64,000 bases of DNA, taken from the NCBI GenBank assembly GCA_964547645.1, contig CAZJOM010000008.1:1-64000 (forward strand). Direction: 5' to 3'. Source of the DNA: SZUA-430 sp964547645. Its GTDB lineage: Bacteria; Pseudomonadota; Alphaproteobacteria; Micropepsales; Micropepsaceae. The position numbers and the translations under genes were made by a program. Of the stretch, positions 1-8,187 are shown in pieces (positions within the stretch are counted from its first letter, which is position 1; each line of letters begins with the position of its first letter). Under the pieces are notes generated by a model. That model was not told the DNA's origin. It saw nothing but the letters and a program-made list of their open reading frames with translations, and ran no database searches.

Positions 1-91
1 GAGCGCCTCGGCTTTGTTCTGGAATGCCGCTTGCCGCGGTTCGGCGCTTCGGGCGTCGCGTTTCTTCAATATGCGTGGAGGATCAACGATC

Positions 92-283
92 ATGTGCATG
101 TTCAAAACACCGAAGGCGCCGCCGCCGCCACCGCCGCCGCCGACGCCAGCCTCGAAAGAGGACGAAGCCATCAAAGAGCGCCAACGCTTGGCGCGGAAGG
201 TGGGTCAGCGGATCCAACCGTTCGCGATGGCGGAGGGCGCGCTCGCAAACGCGACGCCACAGAAGACGTTGCTCGGAGCGTGA
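92..283 (+). CDS. Small proline-rich phage virion-associated protein
   Basis: This 63-residue protein starts MCMFKTPKAP and continues into a run of eight prolines, followed by a charged helix-prone stretch (KEDEAIKERQRLARKVGQ) and a short tail. Small phage proteins beginning MC..PK followed by a polyproline run are common in podovirus structural clusters, but their role is not firmly known. I chose the ATG at 92 rather than the upstream start at 14 because GTGGAGG lies about ten bases before it and the MCMFKTPK opening matches the family style. It ends ten bases before the next gene. Confidence 0.65.
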   Translation: MCMFKTPKAPPPPPPPPTPASKEDEAIKERQRLARKVGQRIQPFAMAEGALANATPQKTLLGA

Positions 284-293
284 GGGTCCGTTG

Positions 294-1703
294 ATGCGCA
301 GTAACGATCGAACAGATATTGGCGCACCCGGTGATGCAACGGCGGGTGTCGCGCCGAGCGCGCCGGTGCTTGACGGCGGTGGGGCGACGTCTCAACCGTC
401 GTCGCGCACTTACCGGATTTCGCGCGAGGCTCTGGGTATCGCGTTGCGGACGACGCGCGAGCATTTCTCGCGCTTGGGCGACCTCGCCGCGGCACGCGAG
501 GTGGGCCTGAAGGAGGCGGCTGGTCGTCTGATGAATGCCGGCGACCGCATTGTTGTTCGAGGCCGGCCGCCGATCGAGCGTGCGGTTCATGAAGAGCTGA
601 AGCCCCTGGATGCCACCGAGCCGCCGGCTGGTTCTTTAGGCCGGGTGGCGGCTGAGGCTCAGTCGGTGCCGAGTGCGTCGAAAAATGAAGTGAGCACCAC
701 GGATGCGGCGATTGCCGCTGTGCCACTGTCGGCGAGCGACGGCTCAGATGGTGATTACATCATCAGCGAGCGACCGCTGGCGCCGCAGCGCCCGTATCGA
801 AGCCGCGAGCAATCGTGGCGTGAGTATTTTTGGGATTGGATGCCGGAAAGTTTGGGTGGGCCGCGAGATGATTTCAGCTCGACCACGCGGATCACGATCG
901 GGAAAGAAGGTCCGCCCTTCGATCCGACGAAGGGTTACAATGACCGGTTGAACGAGAGGCTTCAACGGGCTGAGCGCGGAGAGCTGGGCAGCAAGCCGAG
1001 AGGGTATGAGAACGGTGTCGATGTCGATGGAGTCTCCTATCGGGCGATGTTTGTCGTTGGCGCGAGGCGAGGTGATCGAACCTCTCGGGGTCTTTCGCCG
1101 TCGGGCGTCGCTGCGCTGACAGAAGTCCTCTTCGACAGGATCGTGCGATACAAGACGGCAGAGGAGGCGGCGAAGGCGTTGATTGCCGCAGAGAAGGCGC
1201 GCAACAACGCCTTTAATCCCTCACTTGAGTATCAAGCTGCGCTCGTCGCCAAACTGAATGCGACCGGTGGAATGGCGGTGGCGAACGACGTTGGCCCCGA
1301 GGGCGACAAGGAACTGGTGTTGGTGCTGGTCGACTCGGCGTTTGCGAGTATGACCGATGTCGCGCGCACGTCGGGCGCTGTGCCGGCTAACAAGGCCCAC
1401 GAGTTGGGCCACGTTGTCAGTAGACTTTTGGCACTGGACAGAGCGTTTGAGGCACTACCGGCGTCGGAGCGTGCGCAGTTGTCATCGGAGCTGGAACGAC
1501 TCTTCACTGAGTCTCGGGCAGGCCAAGGGGCGCGAGACGGCGACGCCTGGGCACGGAACCCAGAGGAATGGATTGCGGAGGTGTTCATGGTTTACCTCCG
1601 CGAGCCGGAGCTTGCCAAGCGGGCAGCGCCGTTGACGTGCAGTTTGCTGCGAAAGCTCTGCAATAGCCACCCCGTGCTGAGCAGAGTTCTCAGGTTGTCT
1701 TGA
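294..1703 (+). CDS. Phage large protein with HELGH metallopeptidase domain
   Basis: The protein has 469 residues and no signal peptide or membrane segment. Near the C-terminus it carries H369-E-L-G-H373 followed by NPEEWIAEVFMVYL, in which E429 is a candidate third zinc ligand. HExxH plus a downstream E/W/AE-rich helix is the layout of metallopeptidase domains found in phage polyvalent proteins and in some injected virion proteins. The N-terminal 100 residues look disordered and the middle is not recognised. The ORF is open further upstream, but the ATG at 294 directly follows the preceding gene. A role in the virion or on ejection into the host is inference; the motif itself is visible. Confidence 0.6.
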   Translation: MRSNDRTDIGAPGDATAGVAPSAPVLDGGGATSQPSSRTYRISREALGIALRTTREHFSRLGDLAAAREVGLKEAAGRLMNAGDRIVVRGRPPIERAVHEELKPLDATEPPAGSLGRVAAEAQSVPSASKNEVSTTDAAIAAVPLSASDGSDGDYIISERPLAPQRPYRSREQSWREYFWDWMPESLGGPRDDFSSTTRITIGKEGPPFDPTKGYNDRLNERLQRAERGELGSKPRGYENGVDVDGVSYRAMFVVGARRGDRTSRGLSPSGVAALTEVLFDRIVRYKTAEEAAKALIAAEKARNNAFNPSLEYQAALVAKLNATGGMAVANDVGPEGDKELVLVLVDSAFASMTDVARTSGAVPANKAHELGHVVSRLLALDRAFEALPASERAQLSSELERLFTESRAGQGARDGDAWARNPEEWIAEVFMVYLREPELAKRAAPLTCSLLRKLCNSHPVLSRVLRLS

Positions 1704-1764
1704 ACGGGTCACGCTCTCGCCGCAATTTGCATACAGCTTCGATCATCACTCCTTGGGCGTTGCG

Positions 1765-2289
1765 ATGGCGTTGCTGCTCTACATGCGACCGCTCATGTGG
1801 ATGCCGTTTCTGGCATTGGCATGGGCTTTGGGATTTTCGGCGGCGGTTCCGTTGTCGCCGCCGCGGGAGCGGTCGCGTGTGGTTGCGGAAATCTGGGCCT
1901 ACAGGCTTGAAGGGTGCTACCACTTCTTCCTCGGCGGCGATGAGATGCTACCAGTGAGGGTTTCGTTGGGTCTTTCGTTCGAACCGGACGGCTTGGCTTT
2001 GCGCTTCAACTATGACCTCAGTTACCACGCGTTCGACCGCTTGCTGAAGGACGAGTTGAAGTGGTTGCGTCGAACATCGCCTGCCGATGACACGCGAAGA
2101 ACTCGGGAGATCGACAGTCTCAAGGCGCCGCGGCGGCGCCATTCGCTCTATCACGCATATCTTCGGGCGGCGGAAGTGGCGAAGGCGAAGGACCGCCGCT
2201 ATGTCGTCGATTGGTCGTTGTCGCTCGCTGGGCCAGCGCTTGTGCTGCTTCTGCTTGGCGCCGCGGGGCGTCGGATCAATTCAGTTTGA
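1765..2289 (+). CDS. Small membrane protein of unknown function
   Basis: A 174-residue protein with a hydrophobic segment at the N-terminus (residues about 2-30) and another at the C-terminus (about 152-170). Between them is a polar region rich in Arg and Asp. This suggests two membrane passes with a soluble middle. I recognise no family. A TTG at 1753 could extend it by four residues. It lies 61 bp after the metallopeptidase gene, and its 3' end overlaps the convergent TonB-like gene by 14 bp. It may belong to the phage or be cargo. Confidence 0.5.
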   Translation: MALLLYMRPLMWMPFLALAWALGFSAAVPLSPPRERSRVVAEIWAYRLEGCYHFFLGGDEMLPVRVSLGLSFEPDGLALRFNYDLSYHAFDRLLKDELKWLRRTSPADDTRRTREIDSLKAPRRRHSLYHAYLRAAEVAKAKDRRYVVDWSLSLAGPALVLLLLGAAGRRINSV

Positions 2290-2842
2290 ATTCGATTTCC
2301 ACTTCCGTTGAAATCGGACGCGGTGGTGGTTGATAGCGCCAGCGTTTGACGCCGGCGATGGCGGCGCTTTCAAACCAACCGGAGGGGCGCGCATAGAGAA
2401 CAACGGCGTCACTGACGGAGCCATCGGGGGCGATGGTGATGCGCAGGCGCACCATGCCTTCGCGTTCCCCCTCAAGCGCACGCTGCGGAAAGTCCGGTTG
2501 AGGTTGTGCGATCGGGCGGGTCACGATGTCGGCCGGTGTGGCCGCGGGGAGCTCCACCACGGCGGGCGGGAGCGCCGGTGCGGCGCGCGGCACCTCGGGC
2601 GGCGCTAGTGTTGGGCCGGTGGCGCCGGGCGGGAATGGATAGGGGTGCACCTCTTGGCGTGTGATCGTCGGCACGATGTCGATCGCCGTGCGGCGGGGGA
2701 AGAGGTACTCGCTGTAGAAGACGGCAACGACGACCAAGAGCGGTATGCCGATCCAGCGGGCGAGCCACCAAATGGCGTCGGTATCTTCGGGCTTTAGAGC
2801 GCGCGCGGGTTTTGGAGCGATTTGGTTTTCGTCGGCCGACAT
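2276..2842 (-). CDS. TonB-like energy transducer protein
   Basis: This 188-residue protein has the classic TonB layout: a short cytoplasmic N-terminus, one membrane anchor at about 26-48 (ending SEYLFPRR), a proline-rich periplasmic spacer at about 58-110, and a TonB C-terminal domain at about 113-188 with FPQRALEGEREGMVRLRI and VKRWRYQPPP. TonB couples the proton-motive force to outer-membrane receptors through its C-terminal domain. No exbB or exbD is nearby. It lies antisense between phage genes, immediately left of and divergent from the portal gene, so it looks like cargo or a host gene trapped in the element. The family call is secure; its role here is not. Confidence 0.85.
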   Translation of the reverse strand: MSADENQIAPKPARALKPEDTDAIWWLARWIGIPLLVVVAVFYSEYLFPRRTAIDIVPTITRQEVHPYPFPPGATGPTLAPPEVPRAAPALPPAVVELPAATPADIVTRPIAQPQPDFPQRALEGEREGMVRLRITIAPDGSVSDAVVLYARPSGWFESAAIAGVKRWRYQPPPRPISTEVEIEFKLN

Positions 2843-2933
2843 CGGGTGTCCCCAGATGCCTTGATGTTACGCGCGTGGCGGGCGCGCGGCAACGCGCGGG
2901 AATGCAGGTATTTCCTCAACGAACGGGTTGGAC

Positions 2934-4649
2934 ATGACGGATCGTACCCCGCAGGAGCTGGTCCTGCACTGGAACAAGCTGAAGGCCGAGCGGGCACAGT
3001 TCGAGCGGACTTGGCAGGAGATTGCGGACTATGTCCGGCCGCTGCGCGCCGAGTTCACGACGATGCGCACGGCGGGCGACAAGCGGCATACACGCGTCTA
3101 CGACTCGACGCCGTTGATGGCGGCCGACAGCTTTGCCGGCGGCATCTATGGGATGATGACGAACCCGGCGAACCGCTGGTTCGCGCTGCGGCTGCAAGAT
3201 GAAGAGCTGAACGACTACGATCCGGTGCGCGACTGGCTCTATGAGGCGGAGACGCGGATCCTGCACTCGTTCGGGCCGCAGGTGTCGCGTTTCTACTCGG
3301 TGTTGCCGTCGATGTATGCGGACTTGGCATGCTTTGGCACCGCGATTTTTTACTCCGAAGAAATTCCGGGGCAGGGGCGGATCAACGACAATGTCCGACC
3401 GCTGAGCGAATGTGTGATCTCGGAGAGCGCCTATGGCGACGTCGATACGGTCTATCGCCGCTTCGCGCTGACGGGCAAGCAGGCGATTGAGATGTTTGGT
3501 GAGGCGCTGTCGGAGCGGACGGCGCGGATTGCGGAGAAGGATCCGTTCTGTCTCATTCATTTCATTCACTGCGTTTATCCGAACCTGACGTACAAGCCGG
3601 ACAAGCTTGATGCGGCGGCGCGGCCGTTCCTTTCGACCTATATCGAGGAGGAGTCGCGTCATAAGGTGGCGGAGGGTGGCTACTACGAGATGCCCTATCA
3701 CGTGCCGCGCTGGGCGCAGGCGGCCGGCGAAGTCTATGGGCGCGGGATCGGCGAGCAGGTTCTGCCCGATGTGAAGATGCTGAACCGCATGGACGAGACC
3801 GCGATCAGGGCGGCGCAGAAGATTGCCGATCCGCCGCTTGCGGCTGCCGACGAAGGCGTGATCAAGGCAGCGCGCACGTGGCCGGGCGGGATCACCTATG
3901 GTGCGATCGATCAGAACGGGCAGCAGTTGCTGCGGCCGCTGATGACGGGCGGGAATGTGGGCATCACGCTCGAGATGATGGAGCAGCGGCGCAATGCGAT
4001 CAAAGAGGGTTTCTATTTCTCGCTGATGCAGATGATCGGCTCGCCCAACATGACGGCGACGGAGTGGATGGGGCGGCAGGAGGAGAAGTTGCGGCTGCTC
4101 GGGCCCAATCTGGGACGGATACAGAGCGAGTTTCTATCGCCGTTGATCAAGCGCCGGTTCGGACTGTTGCTGCGGGCGAACCAGTTGCCGCCGCCGCCGC
4201 AAGAAATTCAAGGCGCGGCGATGACGATCGAATACGTGTCGCCGCTAGCGCGGGCGCAGATGGCGGGCGAGGCGCAGGCGGTGTCGCGGCTTTATCAGTC
4301 ACTGGGTCAGATCGCACAGGTCGACCCGTCGGTGCTCGACAATGTCGATCACGACGAGGCGGTGCAAGTGCTGGGCCGCGGTTGGGCGGTGCCGGCGAAG
4401 ATCATGCGCGGCTCCGACCAAGTGAAGGAGATGCGCAAAGAGCGCGAGCAGGCGCAGGCGATGCAGCAAAGCCTGGCCATGGGTGCGCAAGGTGCCGATG
4501 TGATGAAGAAGGTCGCCGACTCGGCGAAGAGCGGCGCGCAAGCCGGCGAGGCTGCGATCAAAAACGGGCAACAATTGATGGGCGCGGGCGATGTGACCCA
4601 GGCGCTGGAGATGCTGCGCGGCGCGATGCGGGGGCGGCCGGCGGCTTAG
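2934..4649 (+). CDS. Phage portal / head-to-tail connecting protein
   Basis: A 571-residue protein that matches the head-tail connecting (portal) family of podoviruses. Visible features are the N-terminal block with RTWQEIADYVRP, YDSTPLMAADSFAGGIYGMM and NPANRWFAL, the central YADLACFGTA and the late TATEWMGRQEEKLRLLGP. The C-terminal 100 residues are rich in Ala, Gln and Lys, as in other portals. Twelve copies normally form the ring at the capsid vertex through which DNA is packaged. The ATG at 2934 is preferred over a TTG at 2928. The length is normal for the family. It is followed on the opposite strand by ridA, which its stop codon overlaps by four bases. Confidence 0.92.
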   Translation: MTDRTPQELVLHWNKLKAERAQFERTWQEIADYVRPLRAEFTTMRTAGDKRHTRVYDSTPLMAADSFAGGIYGMMTNPANRWFALRLQDEELNDYDPVRDWLYEAETRILHSFGPQVSRFYSVLPSMYADLACFGTAIFYSEEIPGQGRINDNVRPLSECVISESAYGDVDTVYRRFALTGKQAIEMFGEALSERTARIAEKDPFCLIHFIHCVYPNLTYKPDKLDAAARPFLSTYIEEESRHKVAEGGYYEMPYHVPRWAQAAGEVYGRGIGEQVLPDVKMLNRMDETAIRAAQKIADPPLAAADEGVIKAARTWPGGITYGAIDQNGQQLLRPLMTGGNVGITLEMMEQRRNAIKEGFYFSLMQMIGSPNMTATEWMGRQEEKLRLLGPNLGRIQSEFLSPLIKRRFGLLLRANQLPPPPQEIQGAAMTIEYVSPLARAQMAGEAQAVSRLYQSLGQIAQVDPSVLDNVDHDEAVQVLGRGWAVPAKIMRGSDQVKEMRKEREQAQAMQQSLAMGAQGADVMKKVADSAKSGAQAGEAAIKNGQQLMGAGDVTQALEMLRGAMRGRPAA

Positions 4650-5026
4650 TTGCCGCGTCGGGCCGTGACTTCGATCTCGATCTTCATGCGGTCGTCGGCG
4701 AGGCCGGCGCTGAACATGGTGGCCGCGGGGCGGACATCGCCCAGGTACTTGCGCATCGCCGGCCAGCAGGCCGGGAAGTCTTTCGCGTTCGGCACGATGT
4801 AGTGCACGCGGACGACGTTCTTGAGCGTTGCGCCGGTTTGTTCGAGCGCGGCGGCGATGTTCTTGAAGCATTGCTCGGTCTGTTCGGCGATGTCGGGGGA
4901 GATCGTCATCGTCTTGTAATCGAAGCCGGTGGTGCCGGAGACGAAGATCCAGTCGCCGTCGACGATGGCGCGCGAGTACGCCATGTCGTGCTCGAACGAC
5001 GACCCGGACGAAATCAGTTGAACCAT
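4646..5026 (-). CDS. RidA family (YjgF/YER057c/UK114) protein
   Basis: A 126-residue protein of the usual RidA length with AIVDGDWIFVSGTTGFDY, EQTEQCFKNIAAALEQTG and VVRVHYIVPNAKDFPA. The GTTGFD and C-terminal MKIEIEVTA blocks are typical of this trimeric fold. Classical RidA deaminates reactive enamine/imine intermediates formed by PLP enzymes, using an Arg in the C-terminal strand. This copy carries VRPAATMFSAG, which resembles the non-archetypal subfamilies whose substrates are unknown. The ATG at 5026 sits five bases after GGAGG; a GTG three bases earlier is too close. It lies antisense between the portal gene and the next phage gene. Confidence 0.88.
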   Translation of the reverse strand: MVQLISSGSSFEHDMAYSRAIVDGDWIFVSGTTGFDYKTMTISPDIAEQTEQCFKNIAAALEQTGATLKNVVRVHYIVPNAKDFPACWPAMRKYLGDVRPAATMFSAGLADDRMKIEIEVTARRGN

Positions 5027-5093
5027 CACGACCTCCGCTGTGAGGCGCGTCGAATAGGCGAGCCGATGGCGAACGTCAACTCACGAGGACTTC

Positions 5094-5369
5094 ATGCAGA
5101 CACTTCCGGACATGATCTTGGCGCTCTGGGGCCGCAAACGCGCGCGCCAGGTGGCGGAGCAATACCGCATCGCGCTGCAGGGGCGCGACTTGCTGGTGCG
5201 GGATCTCGCGATGTTCTGCAACGCGGCGGCCCCCGTTGCCGGCGCGAACGAGTTCGAGCGCGGCGTTGAAGAAGGCAAGCGCCGCGTGTGGCTGCACATC
5301 ACGCGGATGTGCGGGCTTAGGCCTTCCGATTTCGTGACCATTGCCGATGGAGAAAAGTTCAATGACTGA
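5094..5369 (+). CDS. Bbp19-like phage structural protein
   Basis: This 91-residue protein contains LLVRDLAMFCNA followed by NEFERGVEEGKRRVWLHI. That is the pattern of the Bbp19 family, named for a protein of the Bordetella podovirus BPP-1, in which a helical segment precedes a glycine- and arginine-containing GxRxV.L.I block. The function is not established, although members are encoded between the portal and capsid genes as here. It overlaps the scaffold gene start by eight bases, which suggests coupled translation. The family call rests on recalled pattern similarity. Confidence 0.65.
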   Translation: MQTLPDMILALWGRKRARQVAEQYRIALQGRDLLVRDLAMFCNAAAPVAGANEFERGVEEGKRRVWLHITRMCGLRPSDFVTIADGEKFND

Positions 5370-6192
5370 CGACTTTAGCCAAGCCGACGACGCGACGACT
5401 GTGTTGGATGTGCCGCCGCAGCCCAGTGGTGACGATTGGACATCGGCGTTGGCGCCGGAGTTGAAGCAGCTGGTCGAAGCGAAAGGGTACAAGTCGCCGG
5501 CCGACGTCGTGCAGGCCTACGCGCATGCGCAGCGCGCGATCGGCGCGGACAAGATTCCGTTGCCGAAGGATGGGGTTTGGGACGAGACGGCGCGGGCGAA
5601 GCTTGGCATTCCGCGCTCGGCCGACGGTTACGAGCTGCAGCGGCCGCAACTGCCGCAAGGCGTGGCGTATGACGAGACGCTCGAGAAGGCCGCTTTGCCG
5701 GTGGCGCACAAGCTGGGGCTGACGCCGCGGCAGGTGCAAGGGTTGCTGGAGTTCTATGCCGGGCATCAGTCGCAGAGTTTTCAATCGGCGATGCGAGGGC
5801 GGATCGACGACGAGACGAACGCGACGGCGCAGCTACAGCAAGAGTGGGGTCCGTCTTATGACACGAAGGTCGCGACGGCCTCGCGCGCCGCGCGCTATTT
5901 CGGCGGGCAGCCGCTGATCGATTTCCTGAACCAGACCGGGGCCGGTAATAACCCGGAGCTCGTGCGCGCGTTCGCGAAGATCGGCTCGATGATGAGCGAG
6001 GACTCGCTCAAGATCGGCAAAGCGCACGGCTTTTCCATCACGCCCGACGAAGCGCGACGCGAGGCGCAAAAGCTGATGGCGAAAGAGGCCTACACGAAGC
6101 GCGATCATCCGGAACACCAGGCGATGGTGGAGCAGGTGCAGCAGCTGTTCGAGCGCGCGTATGCGGAGTCGAGTCTCGCAAACAATGATTGA
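5362..6192 (+). CDS. Phage capsid scaffolding protein (putative)
   Basis: A 276-residue protein, acidic and Gln/Ala/Glu-rich, with predicted helices and no membrane segment. Its position between the portal/Bbp19 genes and the major capsid gene is the standard scaffold position. The YKSPADVVQAYAHAQRAIG block and the PRSADGYEL motif recur in phage proteins annotated as scaffold or capsid-assembly proteins. The C-terminus has long charged helices (EHQAMVEQVQQLFERAY), as expected for a capsid-interacting scaffold end. The ATG at 5362 follows GGAGAAAA by nine bases; ATG 5347 and TTG 5341 are alternatives. Confidence 0.7.
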   Translation: MTDDFSQADDATTVLDVPPQPSGDDWTSALAPELKQLVEAKGYKSPADVVQAYAHAQRAIGADKIPLPKDGVWDETARAKLGIPRSADGYELQRPQLPQGVAYDETLEKAALPVAHKLGLTPRQVQGLLEFYAGHQSQSFQSAMRGRIDDETNATAQLQQEWGPSYDTKVATASRAARYFGGQPLIDFLNQTGAGNNPELVRAFAKIGSMMSEDSLKIGKAHGFSITPDEARREAQKLMAKEAYTKRDHPEHQAMVEQVQQLFERAYAESSLANND

Positions 6193-6265
6193 GCGCGCCC
6201 GACGGACGCACGAGCGGTTGGTTGGGTAGATGGCTTCTACCTTCATCTATGATTGAGAGTCACAC

Positions 6266-6790
6266 ATGCAGAGACGCAGTCCGAAGGCCGTTTCCAATTT
6301 CTCGCCCGCCGAGATGGGTTTTTCAAACTACGTCTATCAGCACAGAGAAACCTTGCTATCGGGAGCTGGCCATTCCTCGGAAGAATGTCCCGGCTGCGAC
6401 GCACCCAGGCCCGGTCAACTTGCGGAAGAGACAGAGCGATCCGCAGAAGAACGGAGATTTCGACGTCTAGCTACCATCGCAAGCACTCTCGCCTCGACAA
6501 TTTCCAGTCGGCGACGCAACGCGATGGTCAGCAATGCGACAACACCGGCGGAAGGCGTGCGGCCGGAAGAGATCATCCTGATGCAACAACTGTTGAAGGA
6601 AATTGCAAAGGACTTGCCAGAAGACTGCGAAAGGGAATGGCAAGAGGCATTCGAAATCTGCCGCAAGGAGCTTAACAAGGCGAATCCGAGCAGGGGGATC
6701 ACCGGTGGACACAAGACTCTACAAGGTTGTGCGAAGGGGCTTGTCAGTGACCGGTGTGGCGGCAATGCTGTACCCATCGTACGGCAATGA
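6266..6790 (+). CDS. Cargo protein with Cys/Gly-rich C-terminus, possible toxin
   Basis: A 174-residue protein I do not recognise with certainty. The N-terminal half is polar and contains CPGC at 41-44. The C-terminal half has a helix (EREWQEAFEICRKELNKAN) followed by RGITGGHKTLQGCAKGLV and DRCGGN. That Gly/Cys pattern resembles C-terminal segments of polymorphic secreted proteins as I remember them, but this is unverified. The stop overlaps the ATG of an alternative start of the TPR gene (ATGA at 6787-6790), so the two are likely co-translated. The start is uncertain, with ATG 6524 as an alternative. It lies inside the phage head-gene cluster and is probably cargo. Confidence 0.5.
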   Translation: MQRRSPKAVSNFSPAEMGFSNYVYQHRETLLSGAGHSSEECPGCDAPRPGQLAEETERSAEERRFRRLATIASTLASTISSRRRNAMVSNATTPAEGVRPEEIILMQQLLKEIAKDLPEDCEREWQEAFEICRKELNKANPSRGITGGHKTLQGCAKGLVSDRCGGNAVPIVRQ

Positions 6791-6813
6791 CGATCGGGCG
6801 CGGAGGCTACAGT

Positions 6814-7314
6814 ATGCAAGAGGTGGATCGGGCACATGCGCGTCTCTTGGAACTAACGCGTGCCCGCCGGTACAATGATGCGGTAGCATTCTGCAAGAAG
6901 AACATCGAGCGCTGGGACGCGGCCGTCGTTCACGAGGCTTGGGATCACCTGTCCTATGCGCTCTGGTGCAGCGGACAGCGGGACGAGGCAATAGCGACGC
7001 TATCAAAAGCCATTGAGCTGGCTCCGAACGATCGTAGTCACCTGTTCTCTCGTGCACTATGGGCAACGACGCTTGATAGGTTTGAAGTCGCCGAAGCGGA
7101 CTGGTCGGAGCTTATCCAGCTTGAAGAAACGAGTGGATCAGAAGCATTCACGAGCGTTTCGCTTGCGGGTCGAGCGCTCGTTAGAGCTCGCATGGGAAAA
7201 TTCAGCGAAGCGAAGGCTGATGTGGATCGACTAAGCGACGATGCGGAGATTGTAATCGGCCGCCGTCTTTGGACCGCGGCGGACCTGCGGAAGTTGATAT
7301 CCAGCTGCGAGTAG
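6814..7314 (+). CDS. TPR-repeat protein, possible partner of the preceding gene
   Basis: A 166-residue helical protein with at least two tetratricopeptide-like repeats. One reads AWDHLSYALWCSGQRDEAIA then LSKAIELAPND. The next reads HLFSRALWATTLDRFEVAEA then DWSELIQLEE. Such repeats form protein-binding surfaces, and no signal peptide is present. GGAGG at 6802-6806 lies seven bases before ATG 6814, which I prefer over ATG 6787, the one that overlaps the upstream stop. The pairing with 6266-6790 suggests a partner or immunity function; that is inference from gene order only. Confidence 0.65.
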   Translation: MQEVDRAHARLLELTRARRYNDAVAFCKKNIERWDAAVVHEAWDHLSYALWCSGQRDEAIATLSKAIELAPNDRSHLFSRALWATTLDRFEVAEADWSELIQLEETSGSEAFTSVSLAGRALVRARMGKFSEAKADVDRLSDDAEIVIGRRLWTAADLRKLISSCE

Positions 7315-7493
7315 TGACCCACCCGCTTAGGGAGGTGGCGGGGATGAGCGGCAACGCTTATCGTCCCCAAGTGCAATTTGAGGTCTGGCGTCGCGCTTGT
7401 TCCCGCCCCAAGCCCTCATTCCCGTACTAGGTTCGCCTTGCCGCCGCCTCAATCTCAAGTGAGCTTGTGGCCACGCGAGGAGAGGGATTGGCT

Positions 7494-8062
7494 GTGATCT
7501 CAGGTCGACTGACTATGGTTGCTGTGGGACTGATCGCTAGCATGGCAGTCGCGTGGGGCGATGAGCCAACGACTTGGACGGTAGTCGAGCGTTGTGCGGC
7601 CACGGGCGCGCCACCTGGCAAGGGCATGTTCGAAGTGCGTTTGAAAACCAAGGGTGTCGAGACAAAGGGCATCGACATCCGCGGCTGTGGCCGGAACCGT
7701 GCGTTTCACAAGACTCTGAATTGGGGCGGCGACTTCATGGTTGTGAAAGTCTATGCGGTACCCTTCTTCAGAAGGGATCGCTTCGACATTCTGCTCGAAC
7801 GTGGTTGGGACGATGGCGCTGACTACTCGTTGCTAACCGCAGCAGCAACTACGACCAATCCGTGCTCGAGTTTTCCGCTGTTGACGCGCCGTTCTTCGGC
7901 GACGCCGATGAAGACGCGCGGTGGGAAATCAGGATACAGAATCTCGAAAGTATCAAGTGCGGTAATGCCGGGAAGTGGGGCGAGGAGTTCGTGAAGCACG
8001 GTCGCGCTCAGTTTGATGCGGATACGCTCTGCAAGGCGAGTGCTGAGGAGGATCATCTGTAG
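7494..8062 (+). pseudogene. Exported protein split by a frameshift
   Basis: The first part, from a GTG at 7494, encodes a signal peptide (MVAVGLIASMAVAWGDE) and about 110 residues including VVERCAATG and IDIRGCGRNRAF. Around 7825-7835 the coding signal leaves this frame and continues in the +2 frame as NYDQSVLEFSAVDAPFFG through to ESIKCGNAGKWGEEFVKHG, ending at 8062. Read through the shift, the product would be about 188 residues. The original frame runs to 7994 with low-complexity residues that look non-coding. A one-base indel, real or from sequencing, is the simplest explanation. I recognise no family. It is a cargo gene within the phage block. Confidence 0.5.
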
Positions 8063-8187
8063 AGACGGTTGTCATGGCTGACACTGAAGCGCACTGCCGA
8101 TTACTGGATTTCCGGGGACAGCGCGCGCCGCGCTAAATACCATACTCGGATGAATTTCGAGTGGTTCCAACTGGGACCCGCACATTC

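Noticed and set aside
1..90. Frame 1 reads ERLGFVLECRLPRFGASGVA, resembling the C-terminus of a GNAT acetyltransferase
   Set aside because: The frame does not stop until 292-294, deep inside the next gene, and only 30 residues are visible; the resemblance is too short to call.
24..293. Long N-terminal extension of the metallopeptidase ORF
   Set aside because: It overlaps the proline-rich gene in another frame and is an Arg-rich shadow (RRRRRHRRRRR) of its proline codons.
2916..3701. 261-codon ORF antisense to the portal gene
   Set aside because: Arg/His/Leu-rich composition typical of the antisense of a GC-rich gene; the portal frame is conserved.
3878..5269. 463-codon + strand ORF overlapping portal and ridA
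   Set aside because: Ala/Gly/Arg-rich shadow with no recognisable domain, overlapping two well-supported genes.
6253..6675. Alternative-frame ORFs over the putative toxin gene
   Set aside because: Composition is random-like and they lack the coupling to the TPR gene shown by the frame ending at 6790.
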